From Plantactinospora mayteni (GTDB taxonomy: Bacteria > Actinomycetota > Actinomycetes > Mycobacteriales > Micromonosporaceae): a DNA stretch of 64,000 bases. The translations under genes and the position numbers were made by a program. Below, piece after piece: positions 24,509-33,987 of this stretch (the stretch's first letter is position 1; every line of letters begins with the position of its first letter). The notes beneath the pieces were generated by a model. The model was not told the origin of the DNA. It was given only the letters and a program-made list of their open reading frames with translations, and made no database searches. The stretch is from positions 124,001 through 188,000 of the forward strand of contig NZ_BONX01000012.1 in the NCBI RefSeq assembly GCF_016862935.1, read 5' to 3'.

Positions 24509-25243
24509 ATGAGTAGGAAGTTGCTGGGGAAGGTGATGGCCGGCGCCGGCCTCGGTGCCGTGTCCCTGCTGATCTGCGCGCCCGGGGCTGCCCTGGCGGA
24601 CGACGCCCTGCAAAAGCCGGAGAACAAGGGCCACATCTCCACCGTGCCGAAGGGGGTGAAGCCGGGACACAAGTTCAAGCTCATTCTGGAGTGCGAGCAC
24701 CCGGTGGAGAAGGCATGGGTCGAGTCGAAGATCACCGGCAAGATCTCGCTCGCGCTCCTGGCCGAGGACGGCGTACTGGTGCCCAACGCCCCGCTCGGGA
24801 ACGGCGGGCGGCCCGACGACGGCGCCCCGGCGCCGGCCCCGTCGAACGGCGAAGTGCCCCCGCTGCCGCCGGAGGGTGAGCTGCCGCTCTTTCCCCGGAA
24901 CGGCGAGCAGCCGCCGTCGTCCGAGGGGACGCAGCCGGACGAGGACGACGCGCAGGCCGACGACGGCCAGGGCGAACCGGCCGCGTCCGGCGAGGCGGCC
25001 AAGTACTGGGCCTGGGCCACCGTGCCCGAAAAGACCAAGCCCGGGAACTACCGGGCCACGGGCGCCTGCAACGGAACGGGCACGATCGTGGTGCCGCCCC
25101 AGGGCTCCGTACCCGGTGGTGACGGCGGTGTCGTCGGCACCGACGCCGGTCGGACCGCGGCCGGCGCGGGCCTGCTCGGAGCGGCTGTGATCGGTGGCTT
25201 CCTGATGATCCGCCGGCGTCGTACCGATGGCTCACCCGCCTGA
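24509..25243 (+). CDS. Secreted surface protein, presumed sortase substrate 2
   Basis: 244 aa with AAGGAG before ATG 24509. The signal peptide ends ALA at residue 30. It has the same two half-domains as substrate 1: KPGHKFKLILECEHPVEKAWVESKITGKISL (about 50-82) and YWAWATVPEKTKPGNYRATGAC (about 165-188), each with one cysteine. They are separated by only about 85 Pro/Gly/Glu-rich residues instead of the Lys/Glu array. The tail repeats the layout GGDGG, hydrophobic span, RRRRTDGSPA, again without LPXTG. It overlaps the second sortase gene by 17 bases. Ig-like strands split by a variable loop is my inference. Confidence 0.85.
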   Translation: MSRKLLGKVMAGAGLGAVSLLICAPGAALADDALQKPENKGHISTVPKGVKPGHKFKLILECEHPVEKAWVESKITGKISLALLAEDGVLVPNAPLGNGGRPDDGAPAPAPSNGEVPPLPPEGELPLFPRNGEQPPSSEGTQPDEDDAQADDGQGEPAASGEAAKYWAWATVPEKTKPGNYRATGACNGTGTIVVPPQGSVPGGDGGVVGTDAGRTAAGAGLLGAAVIGGFLMIRRRRTDGSPA

Positions 25244-26021
25244 CGTGCCGACCGGGCGCGCCGGCGGCCGGCACGGGCAACCGTGGCGTGCCGCCGGCGT
25301 CGCCCTGGTCGCCCTGCTCGCGATCAGCGGAACCGCCCTGCTCACCGCCGGCCTGAATCCGGCACCGGCGCAGCCGCCGCAGCCCGCCCTGACCGAGGCC
25401 GGCGAAGCGAGCCCGCGGCCCGGGCGGACCCCGGAACCGCTGCCGTCGTCGCCATCGACCCCGGGCACCGCGTCCGGCGTCCCGGTCACCCCGTCCGGCG
25501 CCGCCGTCACCCCGTCCCGCCAACCGGACAGCCGGGCCGGTGAGCCGTCCGGGCCGGTGGCACTGCCGCGCTCGGAACCGGTCAGGATCACCATCCCGAA
25601 GATCAAGGTGAACGCCGAGATCATGTCGCTCGGGGTGAACGACGACGGGACCGTGCAGGTACCACCGCTCGACCGGGCCCACCTCGCCGGCTGGTACGAC
25701 GTGGGGGCCAGCCCCGGCGAGTTCGGCAACGCGGTCGTGGTCGGGCACGTCGACTCGGCCGTGACGGGGCCGGCGGTCTTCTTCCGGCTCGGCACGCTCA
25801 ACCGGGGCGACCGGATCGAGGTCACCCGGAAGGACGGCACGGTCGTCCGATTCGCGGTGGACGCGGTGAAGTCGTACCCGAAGACGTCTTTCCCGTCCGA
25901 ACTGGTCTACGGGGCGGAAGACACCGCCCGGCTCCAGGTGGTGACCTGCGGCGGCACCTTCGACCGCAAGAAACGCAGCTACCGCAACAACGTGATCGTC
26001 TCCGCGACCCGGGTCCCGTGA
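25227..26021 (+). CDS. Class F sortase 2
   Basis: 264 aa. The membrane anchor (about residues 20-43), a long Pro/Ser/Thr linker (45-112) and the sortase barrel are all present. The triad is intact: H174 in VVGHVDS, C241 in VVTCGG and R253 in SYRNN. It is a clear paralogue of sortase 1, with strong identity in PAVFFRLG, VKSYPKT and ELVYG. The ATG lies 17 bases inside the substrate gene, exactly as in the first couple. A hairpin with a 25-base loop follows before the convergent NAD-GDH gene. Confidence 0.93.
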   Translation: MAHPPDVPTGRAGGRHGQPWRAAGVALVALLAISGTALLTAGLNPAPAQPPQPALTEAGEASPRPGRTPEPLPSSPSTPGTASGVPVTPSGAAVTPSRQPDSRAGEPSGPVALPRSEPVRITIPKIKVNAEIMSLGVNDDGTVQVPPLDRAHLAGWYDVGASPGEFGNAVVVGHVDSAVTGPAVFFRLGTLNRGDRIEVTRKDGTVVRFAVDAVKSYPKTSFPSELVYGAEDTARLQVVTCGGTFDRKKRSYRNNVIVSATRVP

Positions 26022-26032
26022 CCGGCAACTCC

Positions 26033-26077
26033 GGCCGGTCCGCCGACCCGCCGGTTGGGCGGCGTACCGGACCGGCC
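26033..26077. terminator. Hairpin between sortase 2 and NAD-GDH
   Basis: GGCCGGTCCG at 26033-26042 pairs with CGGACCGGCC at 26068-26077. It lies between convergent genes and could end both transcripts; the loop is long. Confidence 0.5.
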
Positions 26078-26139
26078 TGCGCCGACCCGTCGTCGGGGTG
26101 CCGCCGCCGGGTCGGGTGCCGGTTGGCCGGCTCGGCTAC

Positions 26140-29100
26140 TCAGCCGGCTGCCGAGGTCCGGACCAGGGTACGGATCTGCCGCAGCAGTACGGAGAGTGCG
26201 GCCAGGTCGGCCCGGGACTCGTCGAACTCCCCCATCGCCTTGCGGGTACGCCCGATCGAGATCGAGTTCGACCGCTCCCACTCCTGTACCCGCTCGTCCG
26301 GCGACAGGTCGGCCGAGGTCCCGTCGAGCACCTCGGCGGTGAGCGCGGCCAGCGCGGCGTAGAGGTCGTAGCGCAGGGCCATCCGGGCCAGCGTCTGCCA
26401 GCGGTCCTCCCGGGGCAGCAGCGAGATCTTCGACAGCAGCGAGTCGACCCGGAACCGGTCGGAGAGCACGAAGTAGACCGCCGCCACCTCGCCGACGTCC
26501 CGCCCGGCCGCCTTCGCCGTCTCCACCACGTCGAGCAGGCCGAAGCTGTACATCAGCCGGGTGGCGCGCTCGGCCAGGTCCCGGGGCAGTCCGCGCCGGA
26601 CGCACATCTCGACGTGCGCCTCCAGCGCCTCCCGCTCGCTGCCGTAGAACAGGTTGCCCAGTTCGGGCAGGAGCCGGGAGATCCCGTCGCGCAGCCGGGC
26701 GGTCTCGGCCGGTACGTCGATCGGGGATCGGCGGTTCGTCACCAGCCACCGGACGGCCCGGTCGAGCAGCCGCCGGGTGTCCAGGTAGACGCCGGTCTGC
26801 ACCTCGGTCGGCACCCTGTTGTCCAGCGCCTCGACGTCGGCCCAGATCTCGCGCAGCCCGAACACCTCGCGGACCACCAGGTACGCCCGGATCACGTCGG
26901 CCGGGGTCGCGCCGGTCTCCTCCACCACGCGGTAGATGAACGAGATGCCGCCCCGGTTCACCGCCTCGTTGACCAGTACGGTGGTGACGATGTCCCGGTG
27001 CAGCCGGTGTTCCGGCATCCGGTCGGCGTACCGCTCGCGCAGCGGGGTCGGGAAGTAGTTGGAGAGCACCTCGAAGGTCCACTCCTCGTCCGGCAGCCGG
27101 TCGGCCAGGATCTCCCGCTCCAGCACGATCTTGACGTACGCCAGCAGCACCGCGAACTCCGGCGCGGTCAGCCCGGTGTCGGTGCGGTTCGCCAGCTCCT
27201 CGTCCGGCGGCAGCGCCTCCAGCTCTCGGTTGAGGTGACCGGCCCGCTCGAAGTCGGAGATCATCCGGCGGTGCACCGGCAGCAACGAGGCCGCCTGGGC
27301 CAGCGCGTTGCCGATCGCCCGGGCCTGGTCGTAGTTGTCCCGGAGCACGAGCTGGGCGACCTCGTCGGTCATCTCGGCCAGCAGCGCGTCCCGGTCCGGC
27401 ACGCTCAGCTCGCCGTCCGCCACCGCCGCACCGAGCAGGATCTTGATGTTGACCTCGTGGTCCGAGGTGTCCACCCCGGCCGCGTTGTCGATGAAGTCGG
27501 TGAAGATCCGGCCGCCGGCCAGGGCGTACTCGATCCGGCCGACCTGGGTGAAGCCCAGGTTGCCGCCCTCGCCGACCACCCGGGCGCGCAGGTCCTTGCC
27601 GTCCACCCGGATGGCGTCGTTGGACTTGTCCCCGACCTCGGCGTTCGACTCCGACGACGCCTTGACGTAGGTGCCGATCCCGCCGTTCCAGAACAGGTCG
27701 ACCGGGGCGGAGAGGATCGCCTTCATCAGCTCCGGCGGGGACATCGACTCGACGCGGTCGCCGAGGTCGAGCACCGCGCGGACCTGCGGGCTGATCGGGA
27801 TCGACTTCGCGGTACGCGGATAGATCCCGCCGCCCTCCGAGATCAGCTCGGCGTTGTAGTCGGACCAGGAGGAGCGCGGCTGGTCGAAGAGGCGACGACG
27901 CTCCACATAGGAGGCGGCCGGGTCGGGGTCCGGGTCCAGCACGATGTGCCGGTGGTCGAAGGCCGCCACCAGCCTGATGTGCTCGGAGAGCAGCATCCCG
28001 TTGCCGAAGACGTCCCCGGACATGTCGCCGACACCGGCCACCGTGAAGTCCTGGGTCTGGGTGTCGATCCCCATGTCCCGGAAGTGCCGCTTCACCGACT
28101 CCCAGGCGCCCCGGGCGGTGATCCCCATCTTCTTGTGGTCGTAGCCGGCGGAGCCGCCGGAGGCGAACGCGTCGGCCAGCCAGAAGCTGTTCCGGACCGA
28201 GATCTCGTTGGCGATGTCGGAGAAGCTGGCCGTACCCTTGTCGGCCGCGACCACCAGGTAGGGGTCGTCGGCGTCGTGCCGGACCACGTCCTCCGGCGGC
28301 ACGATCTGCCCGCCGACCAGGTTGTCGGTCACGTCCAGCATGGCCGAGATGAAGCCCTGGTAGCAGGCGACCGCCTCGTCCCGGTCGCCCGGCTTCTGCT
28401 TGAGCACGAAGCCGCCCTTGGCGCCCACCGGCACGATCACGGCGTTCTTCACCATCTGCGCCTTGACCAGGCCGAGCACCTCGGTCCGGAAGTCCTCCCG
28501 CCGGTCCGACCAGCGGATACCGCCCCGGGCCACCGGCCCGAACCGCAGGTGTACGCCCTCGAAGCGCGGCGAGTAGACGAAGATCTCGTACTTCGGCCGG
28601 GGCGCCGGCAGGTCCGGCACCATCTGCGGGTCGAGCTTGAACGCCACGTACGCCTTCGGCCGCCCGTCGGTACGCCGCTGGTAGAAGCTGGTCCGCAGGG
28701 TCGCCTGGATCAGCGTGAGGTAGGACCGCAGGATCCGGTCCTGGTCCAGACTGCTCACGTCGTCGAGCTGCTGGTTGATCGAGGTGACCAGTTCCTTGCC
28801 GCGCAGGTTGCGTTCCTCGGCCGAGTAGCCGAGCGTCGGGGAGAACCGGGTCTCGAAGAGTTCCACCAGCGAGGCGGCGAGCTGCGGGTACGCGATGAAG
28901 GTGGACTCCATGTAGTCCTGCGAGAAGACCGTGCCGGCCTGCCGCAGGTATTTCGCGTACGCCCGCAGCACGACCACCTGCCGCCAGGTGAGCCCGCCGC
29001 GCAGCACCAGCTCGTTGAAGCCGTCGACCTCGGCCTCGCCGCGCCAGGTGGCGGAGAAGGCGTTCTCCACGTGCGGGCGTACCTCGGCCAGCTCCCGGGC

Positions 29101-31191
29101 GCCGTCCGGCAGTTCGAGGCCGAAGTCGTAGAGGTAGATCCGGCCGTCGATCCGGTCCACCTCGTACGGGTGCTCGTCGACCACCCGTACGCCGAGGGAG
29201 TGCAGCACCGGCAGCACCGCGGAGAGCACCATCGGCTCGCCGTACCGGTAGACCTTGAACCGGACGTCCTCGACGGTGGTGGCCGGGGCCGGGCCGCCCG
29301 GCCGGACCGGCTGCTGCTTGCGGAACATGTGCATTTCGAGCTGGCCGGGCTCTTCCAGCAGTTCCAGCTTGGCCAGGTCCTTCATCGCCTCGTACGGGGT
29401 GTGCCCGTCCTTGTAGCCCTCCGGGAAGGCGTCGGCGTACCGGGTGAAGAGCCGTTTGGCCTGTTCGTCGCCGAGCTTGCGCTCCAGCACCAGCCGGTAG
29501 TCGTCGTCCCAGAGCCGGGTGGCGTCGGCGAGTTCCTCGGCGAGCAGGTCCGCGTCCACCTCGCCGGGCGGGCTGGCCGGATCGGTCCGGACGATGAAGT
29601 GCACCCGGGCCAGCATCGACTCGGTGACCCGGGTGGTGTAGTCGACGCCGATCCCGTTCAGCTCGCGGAGCAGGATCTCCTGCATGCGCAGCCGGTTCTG
29701 GGTGGTGAACCGGTCCCGGGGCAGGTAGATCAGGCAGGAGATGAACCGGCCGTACCCGTCGCGGCGCAGGAAGACCCGGAGCTGGCGGCGGCCCGCCATC
29801 CGGAGCACCCCGACGACCGCGTGGTAGAGATCGTCGGTCTTGATCTGGAACAGCTCGTCCCGGGGATAGGTCTCCAGGATCTGCAACAGGTCCTTGCCGG
29901 AGTGGCTACGTGGGCTGAGCCCGGACCGGTCCAGCACCTCGGCGACCTTGCGCCGGACCACCGGCAACTCCCGGACGCTGGTCCGGTACGCCGCCGTGGC
30001 GAGCAGCCCGAGGAAGCGCCGCTCCCCCACCACCTCGCCGCGCTCGTCGAAGATTTTGAAACCGATGTAGTCCAGATAGGCCGACCGGTGCACCGTGGCC
30101 CGGGAGTTGGCCTTGGTGATGATGAGCAGGCGCTTCTCGGTCACCTTCTGGTGCGCCTCGGGGGTCATCGAGGAGAGCGCCCGGGGCGTGGTGGAGTCCT
30201 GCCGCAGGATGCCCAGCCCGGTGCCGAGCACCGCCTCCAGCGCCGACCCCTGCGCGGTCTGGGTCAGCCGGTATTCCCGGTAGCCGAGGAAGGTGAAGTG
30301 CTCGTGCGCCAGCCAGCGGAGCAGCTCCACCGAGTCGGTGATGTCCTTCTCGGGTACGGGTGGGCGGTTCTCCGAGGTCCGCGCGGCGGCCAGTTCGTCG
30401 GCGAGGGCGAGGGCGCGCTGCCGCATCTTGGGCCAGTCCTCCACCGCCTCGCGTACGTCGGTCAGCACCCGCTGCAACTCGGCGCGCAGTCGGTCCCGGT
30501 CGGCGGCGCCCCGGACGGGGTCGATCTCGATCCGCATCCAACTCTCGACGATGTCACCGTCGATCGCGTCGTCCGGTTCGACGTCGGCGGCGACCTCGGT
30601 CAACCGGCCGAGCGGCTCGCGGCGGACGACCACCAGCGGGTGGACCAGCATGTGCACGTCGAGGTGGTGTCCGGTCAGCAGCGCCGTGATGGAGTCCACC
30701 AGAAAGGGCATGTCGTCCGTGACTATCTCGATCACGGTGTGCTGCTGGTCCTCGTCCGGCTCGTGGATCCGCAGCTTCAGCTCGCCCGGCACACGCTGCT
30801 GGGCGAGGTCTCGGTGCGCCTGGGCGGCGGCGAGCATCTCCGCCGCGGTGAAACCGATCAGCTCCTCGTCCGGGGCGAACCGCCAGAACCGGTCGACCAG
30901 GGTGGCGGCGTCGTGGTCGTCACCGGCCAGCACGACCGCCTGGGCGACCAGCCGCTCGGCGTTCGGTACCGGCTCGTCCAGATCCGCGTCCTCGACGTCG
31001 TCGGCGAGGGCCTCCGGGGGCAGTCCGAGGTCGTAGAGGGTGTCGATGCTGGCCCCCGGCACACCGGTCGCGCCGGAGGCGAGGCGAGAGCCCGCCCCGT
31101 CGTCGTCGACCGCCGCGTCGTAGCTGTCGTCTCGGCTGGCATTCGCCGGCCGGAGAACGGGTTCCGGTGTGATCGCCGGACGCCGGTCCAT
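26140..31191 (-). CDS. gdh: Large NAD-dependent glutamate dehydrogenase
   Basis: 1683 aa, normal for the 180-kDa class. It converts glutamate to 2-oxoglutarate and ammonium with NAD, in the cytoplasm. A GGGGAG precedes the ATG. The long N-terminal region contains ACT-like segments (TVIEIVTDDMPFLVDSITALL). The catalytic core has PRFEGVHLRFGPVARGGIRWSDRREDFRTEV, QMVKNAVIVPVGAKGGFVLK with the active lysine, and GVGDMSGDVFGNGMLLS for NAD binding. The C-terminal helical domain is complete. It is monocistronic, convergent with sortase 2 and divergent from the PBP. Confidence 0.96.
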   Translation of the reverse strand: MDRRPAITPEPVLRPANASRDDSYDAAVDDDGAGSRLASGATGVPGASIDTLYDLGLPPEALADDVEDADLDEPVPNAERLVAQAVVLAGDDHDAATLVDRFWRFAPDEELIGFTAAEMLAAAQAHRDLAQQRVPGELKLRIHEPDEDQQHTVIEIVTDDMPFLVDSITALLTGHHLDVHMLVHPLVVVRREPLGRLTEVAADVEPDDAIDGDIVESWMRIEIDPVRGAADRDRLRAELQRVLTDVREAVEDWPKMRQRALALADELAAARTSENRPPVPEKDITDSVELLRWLAHEHFTFLGYREYRLTQTAQGSALEAVLGTGLGILRQDSTTPRALSSMTPEAHQKVTEKRLLIITKANSRATVHRSAYLDYIGFKIFDERGEVVGERRFLGLLATAAYRTSVRELPVVRRKVAEVLDRSGLSPRSHSGKDLLQILETYPRDELFQIKTDDLYHAVVGVLRMAGRRQLRVFLRRDGYGRFISCLIYLPRDRFTTQNRLRMQEILLRELNGIGVDYTTRVTESMLARVHFIVRTDPASPPGEVDADLLAEELADATRLWDDDYRLVLERKLGDEQAKRLFTRYADAFPEGYKDGHTPYEAMKDLAKLELLEEPGQLEMHMFRKQQPVRPGGPAPATTVEDVRFKVYRYGEPMVLSAVLPVLHSLGVRVVDEHPYEVDRIDGRIYLYDFGLELPDGARELAEVRPHVENAFSATWRGEAEVDGFNELVLRGGLTWRQVVVLRAYAKYLRQAGTVFSQDYMESTFIAYPQLAASLVELFETRFSPTLGYSAEERNLRGKELVTSINQQLDDVSSLDQDRILRSYLTLIQATLRTSFYQRRTDGRPKAYVAFKLDPQMVPDLPAPRPKYEIFVYSPRFEGVHLRFGPVARGGIRWSDRREDFRTEVLGLVKAQMVKNAVIVPVGAKGGFVLKQKPGDRDEAVACYQGFISAMLDVTDNLVGGQIVPPEDVVRHDADDPYLVVAADKGTASFSDIANEISVRNSFWLADAFASGGSAGYDHKKMGITARGAWESVKRHFRDMGIDTQTQDFTVAGVGDMSGDVFGNGMLLSEHIRLVAAFDHRHIVLDPDPDPAASYVERRRLFDQPRSSWSDYNAELISEGGGIYPRTAKSIPISPQVRAVLDLGDRVESMSPPELMKAILSAPVDLFWNGGIGTYVKASSESNAEVGDKSNDAIRVDGKDLRARVVGEGGNLGFTQVGRIEYALAGGRIFTDFIDNAAGVDTSDHEVNIKILLGAAVADGELSVPDRDALLAEMTDEVAQLVLRDNYDQARAIGNALAQAASLLPVHRRMISDFERAGHLNRELEALPPDEELANRTDTGLTAPEFAVLLAYVKIVLEREILADRLPDEEWTFEVLSNYFPTPLRERYADRMPEHRLHRDIVTTVLVNEAVNRGGISFIYRVVEETGATPADVIRAYLVVREVFGLREIWADVEALDNRVPTEVQTGVYLDTRRLLDRAVRWLVTNRRSPIDVPAETARLRDGISRLLPELGNLFYGSEREALEAHVEMCVRRGLPRDLAERATRLMYSFGLLDVVETAKAAGRDVGEVAAVYFVLSDRFRVDSLLSKISLLPREDRWQTLARMALRYDLYAALAALTAEVLDGTSADLSPDERVQEWERSNSISIGRTRKAMGEFDESRADLAALSVLLRQIRTLVRTSAAG

Positions 31192-31585
31192 CGTGCCACT
31201 CCCCTCGACCCACCACGCCGTGGGTCACTCTCCCGCCCAGACTAGGCCCTACCGATAAGCCCCTCTGCCGGTGGACCGGCGGCCGGATGTCGGATCTGGA
31301 GTCTGTCCTTTCATCCGTTGCGGACGCCCGACACGCCCGCCTCGGAGTACCCACGCACGCTCGGCCATCACCCGATCCGTCCCGCCGGAGCTGCGACGGG
31401 ACCGCGCACCGGGCGACCACACATGCTCTGACCAGCGGCGGAGCGCGTCAAATCGGGCCGGAAGCGGGCGTGATGCAGCGCTCGCGGAGAGCACCGGGGC
31501 AGCCGTGATTCGGCACCGCGTACTACCGTCAGGCTGCCGTCGGAGCGACCTCCGGCGGTGCGCCGACCTGGAAGGTAACCGCGGC
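31192..31585. other. Divergent intergenic region, NAD-GDH / PBP
   Basis: 394 bases without a convincing gene. GGAAGG at about 31570-31575 is the ribosome site of the PBP. Promoters for both genes must lie here, but no consensus pair stood out. An in-frame extension of the PBP frame back to 31271 is not needed, since the lipoprotein signal starts at 31586. Confidence 0.55.
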
Positions 31586-33550
31586 ATGCGCTTCCCGAAT
31601 CCCTCCCAACGCCCCCTATTCCGGCAAACGACGCGTCGGGGGACGGCCGCCGCACTGACCGGCCTACTGCTCGCCGTCGGGGCCCTGGCCGGCTGCTCGG
31701 ACTCGGACGGCCCCGACCGGGCGGTGGACGCGTTCCTGGCCGGTTGGCTCGGCGGCGACATCAACAAGGTCGGCTTCCGCAACCCGGCGGGAGAGCGGGT
31801 ACCGGCCGAGGAGGTGGCCGAGCAGCTCAAACAGCTCTCCGGCGAGCTGGCCAAGACGCCACCCAAGCTCCGCCGGGAGGGCGAGGCGAAGATCACAGAA
31901 GACACCGCGACCGCGACGGTACGGGTGGACTGGACACTCCCCGGTGACACGCACTGGACGTACCCGTCGGAGATCCACCTCAAGCGTGGCGAGGACGACG
32001 AGTGGCAGGTGATCTGGGAACCGAAGGTCGTCGAGCCGCGCCTGACCAGCGGTGACGAGCTGGTGCTACGCCGGCTCCCCGCCAAGCGGGCGGCGCTGAC
32101 CGACGGGGCCGGCCAGCCCGTCGTGGCGCCCCGACCCGTGGTACTCGTCGGCGTGCAGCCCAACGAGGTGACCGACGTACCCGGCCTGGTGAAGCAGCTC
32201 GACACGGCGTTCAAGGCGATCCGGCCGCCGATCACCCCGCCGGTCGACCTGACCGACCTGCCGGGCCGGATGCGGGAGGCGAAACCGGACGCCTTCGTCG
32301 ACGTGGTGACACTGCGCCGCGAGGCGTACCTCCAGATCAAGCCGCGCATCTACGACCTGCCCGGCACGAAGTTCCGCGACGAGCAGCGGGAACTCGCGCC
32401 GACCCGGGACTTCGCCCGGGCACTCGTCGGCTCGGTCGACCCCGTGCAGGCCGACGACATGACGGCCAACCCGGGACTCTTCGAGGAGGGTGACCTGGTC
32501 GGCCACGGCGGCCTCCAGGGCCGGTACGACAAGCAGTTGCGCGGCGGGGTCGGACTGAGTGTGATCATCGCCAGCAAGCGCCCGGACGGTACGGTCACGC
32601 CGACCGGTACCGAGGTGTTCCGGCGCGAGCCGCAGGCCGGAGTACCCCTGAAGACCACCCTCGACGTGCCGACGCAGAACGCCGCCGACGACGCCGTACG
32701 CGGGTCCCGGCAGCGTGCCGCCCTGGTCGCGGTACGGATCAGCGACGGCGCCGTGCTCGCCGCCGCGAACGCCGGCAGCGCCGAGAACCTCGCCTTCACC
32801 GCACAGGTCCCGCCGGGCTCGACCTTCAAGATGGTCAGCGCGCTCGGCCTGCTCGACGCCGGGGCGGTCACCCTGGACGGGCCGGTCGGCTGCCCGAAGA
32901 CGTTCACCGTCGAGGGGCGTCCGTTCAAGAACTCCGACAACTTCGCGCTGGGTACGGTGCCGTTCCGGACCGACTTCGCGAAGTCCTGCAACACCGCGTT
33001 CGCCGCGCTGGCCCCGAAGCTGGGGCCGGACGGGCTGGCCAACGCCGGCCGGAGCCTGGGTCTGGAGGCCGACTGGAAGTTCGGGGTCGACGCGTTCACC
33101 GGGAAGGTGTCGGCGGGCGGCTCGGCGGCCGAGCGGGCCGCCGCCGCCTTCGGCCAGGGCACCACCGTGGTCAGTCCGCTGGCGATGGCGGCGGCGACCG
33201 CCGGGGTCGCCCGTGGCCAGTGGCAACAGCCGAAGCTGGTGCTGGAGCCGGCACCGGGTGAGCCCGCCCCGCCCGGCCCGCAGCTCAAGGCCGGCTCGGT
33301 CGAGCCGCTCCGGACGATGATGCGCGAGGTGGTCACCAAGGGGACCGGCAGCGCGCTGGCCGACGTGCCGGGCGATCCCGTGTACGGCAAGACCGGCACC
33401 GCCGAGTACGACGACAACCCGGCACACACCCACGCCTGGTTCGTGGGCTGGCAGGGGGACGTCGCGTTCGCGGTCTTCGTCGAGAAGGGCGGATCGAGTA
33501 CGGCCACCGCCGTGCCGATCGCCGAGAAGTTCCTCCGCGGCCTCGACTGA
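31586..33550 (+). CDS. Penicillin-binding transpeptidase, lipoprotein-type with NTF2-like domain
   Basis: 654 aa from ATG 31586. Residues 1-37 form a lipoprotein signal with LAGC (C37), so the protein should be lipid-anchored outside the membrane. An NTF2/MecA-N-like domain (about 45-160) and a dimerisation domain precede the transpeptidase. The three active-site motifs are intact: S412-TFK, S467-C-N and K602-TGT. It should cross-link peptidoglycan. Lipid anchoring instead of a transmembrane helix is seen in some class B PBPs, including PBP2a-like forms; reduced beta-lactam affinity is possible but not shown. Confidence 0.93.
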   Translation: MRFPNPSQRPLFRQTTRRGTAAALTGLLLAVGALAGCSDSDGPDRAVDAFLAGWLGGDINKVGFRNPAGERVPAEEVAEQLKQLSGELAKTPPKLRREGEAKITEDTATATVRVDWTLPGDTHWTYPSEIHLKRGEDDEWQVIWEPKVVEPRLTSGDELVLRRLPAKRAALTDGAGQPVVAPRPVVLVGVQPNEVTDVPGLVKQLDTAFKAIRPPITPPVDLTDLPGRMREAKPDAFVDVVTLRREAYLQIKPRIYDLPGTKFRDEQRELAPTRDFARALVGSVDPVQADDMTANPGLFEEGDLVGHGGLQGRYDKQLRGGVGLSVIIASKRPDGTVTPTGTEVFRREPQAGVPLKTTLDVPTQNAADDAVRGSRQRAALVAVRISDGAVLAAANAGSAENLAFTAQVPPGSTFKMVSALGLLDAGAVTLDGPVGCPKTFTVEGRPFKNSDNFALGTVPFRTDFAKSCNTAFAALAPKLGPDGLANAGRSLGLEADWKFGVDAFTGKVSAGGSAAERAAAAFGQGTTVVSPLAMAAATAGVARGQWQQPKLVLEPAPGEPAPPGPQLKAGSVEPLRTMMREVVTKGTGSALADVPGDPVYGKTGTAEYDDNPAHTHAWFVGWQGDVAFAVFVEKGGSSTATAVPIAEKFLRGLD

Positions 33551-33561
33551 GCCTCGACTGA
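33540..33561 (+). repeat. Tandem 11-bp repeat over the PBP stop codon
   Basis: GCCTCGACTGA occurs twice in a row, so the stop codon and the preceding codons are duplicated just after the gene. Confidence 0.8.
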
Positions 33562-33589
33562 GCCCGGGCGCGGGCCGGTGAAACGCGCC

Positions 33590-33631
33590 GGCCGGGGCGG
33601 TCGACGGGGTTTCCCCCGGACCGCCCCGGCC
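33590..33631. terminator. Bidirectional hairpin between PBP and TM2 gene
   Basis: GGCCGGGGCGGTC at 33590-33602 pairs with 33619-33631, and an inner CGGGG/CCCCG stem sits in the loop. The flanking genes converge here. Confidence 0.8.
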
Positions 33632-33647
33632 GTCGGTGCGAGTCGCC

Positions 33648-33881
33648 TCAGCGGGCGAGCGCCTGGCCCTGCTTGTCGTCGAACTTGCCGACCAGGATCA
33701 TGATGAGGTCGATCAGCGTCCAGATGCCGAATCCGCCGAACGTCAGGATCATCAGGATGCCGGTGCCGATCTTGCCGACGTAGAACCGGTGCACGCCGAT
33801 GGTGCCGAGGAAGAGGCAGAGCAGCACCGCGACGAGCCAGGACTTCTGGCCGACTGCCGGACCGGCAGCGGTTGTGGACAT
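33648..33881 (-). CDS. TM2 domain membrane protein
   Basis: 77 aa. Two hydrophobic spans (about residues 15-33 and 40-62) are joined by the TM2 signature GTIGVHRFYVGKIGTGI. The end is hydrophilic. TM2 proteins are common in bacteria and their role is not established. The ATG at 33881 has an AAAGGAAT-type site upstream. Length is typical. Confidence 0.9.
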   Translation of the reverse strand: MSTTAAGPAVGQKSWLVAVLLCLFLGTIGVHRFYVGKIGTGILMILTFGGFGIWTLIDLIMILVGKFDDKQGQALAR

Positions 33882-33987
33882 GGTCTATTCCTTTCAGGAC
33901 TTTCTCAGGAAAGGCGAACGTCCGCGCACATTACCGGAACCCGATCGGCTCCGCTGCCCCGGTCACCCGGGCGCGATCAGCCAAAAG

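Noticed and set aside
24540-24552. Possible lipobox in surface protein 2 (LLIC)
   Set aside because: The residue before the cysteine is Ile rather than Gly/Ala/Ser, and a standard ALA cleavage site follows at residue 30.
26098-31245. 1715-aa plus-strand open frame
   Set aside because: It is antisense to NAD-GDH, whose catalytic motifs are intact; the frame is open only because of GC bias.
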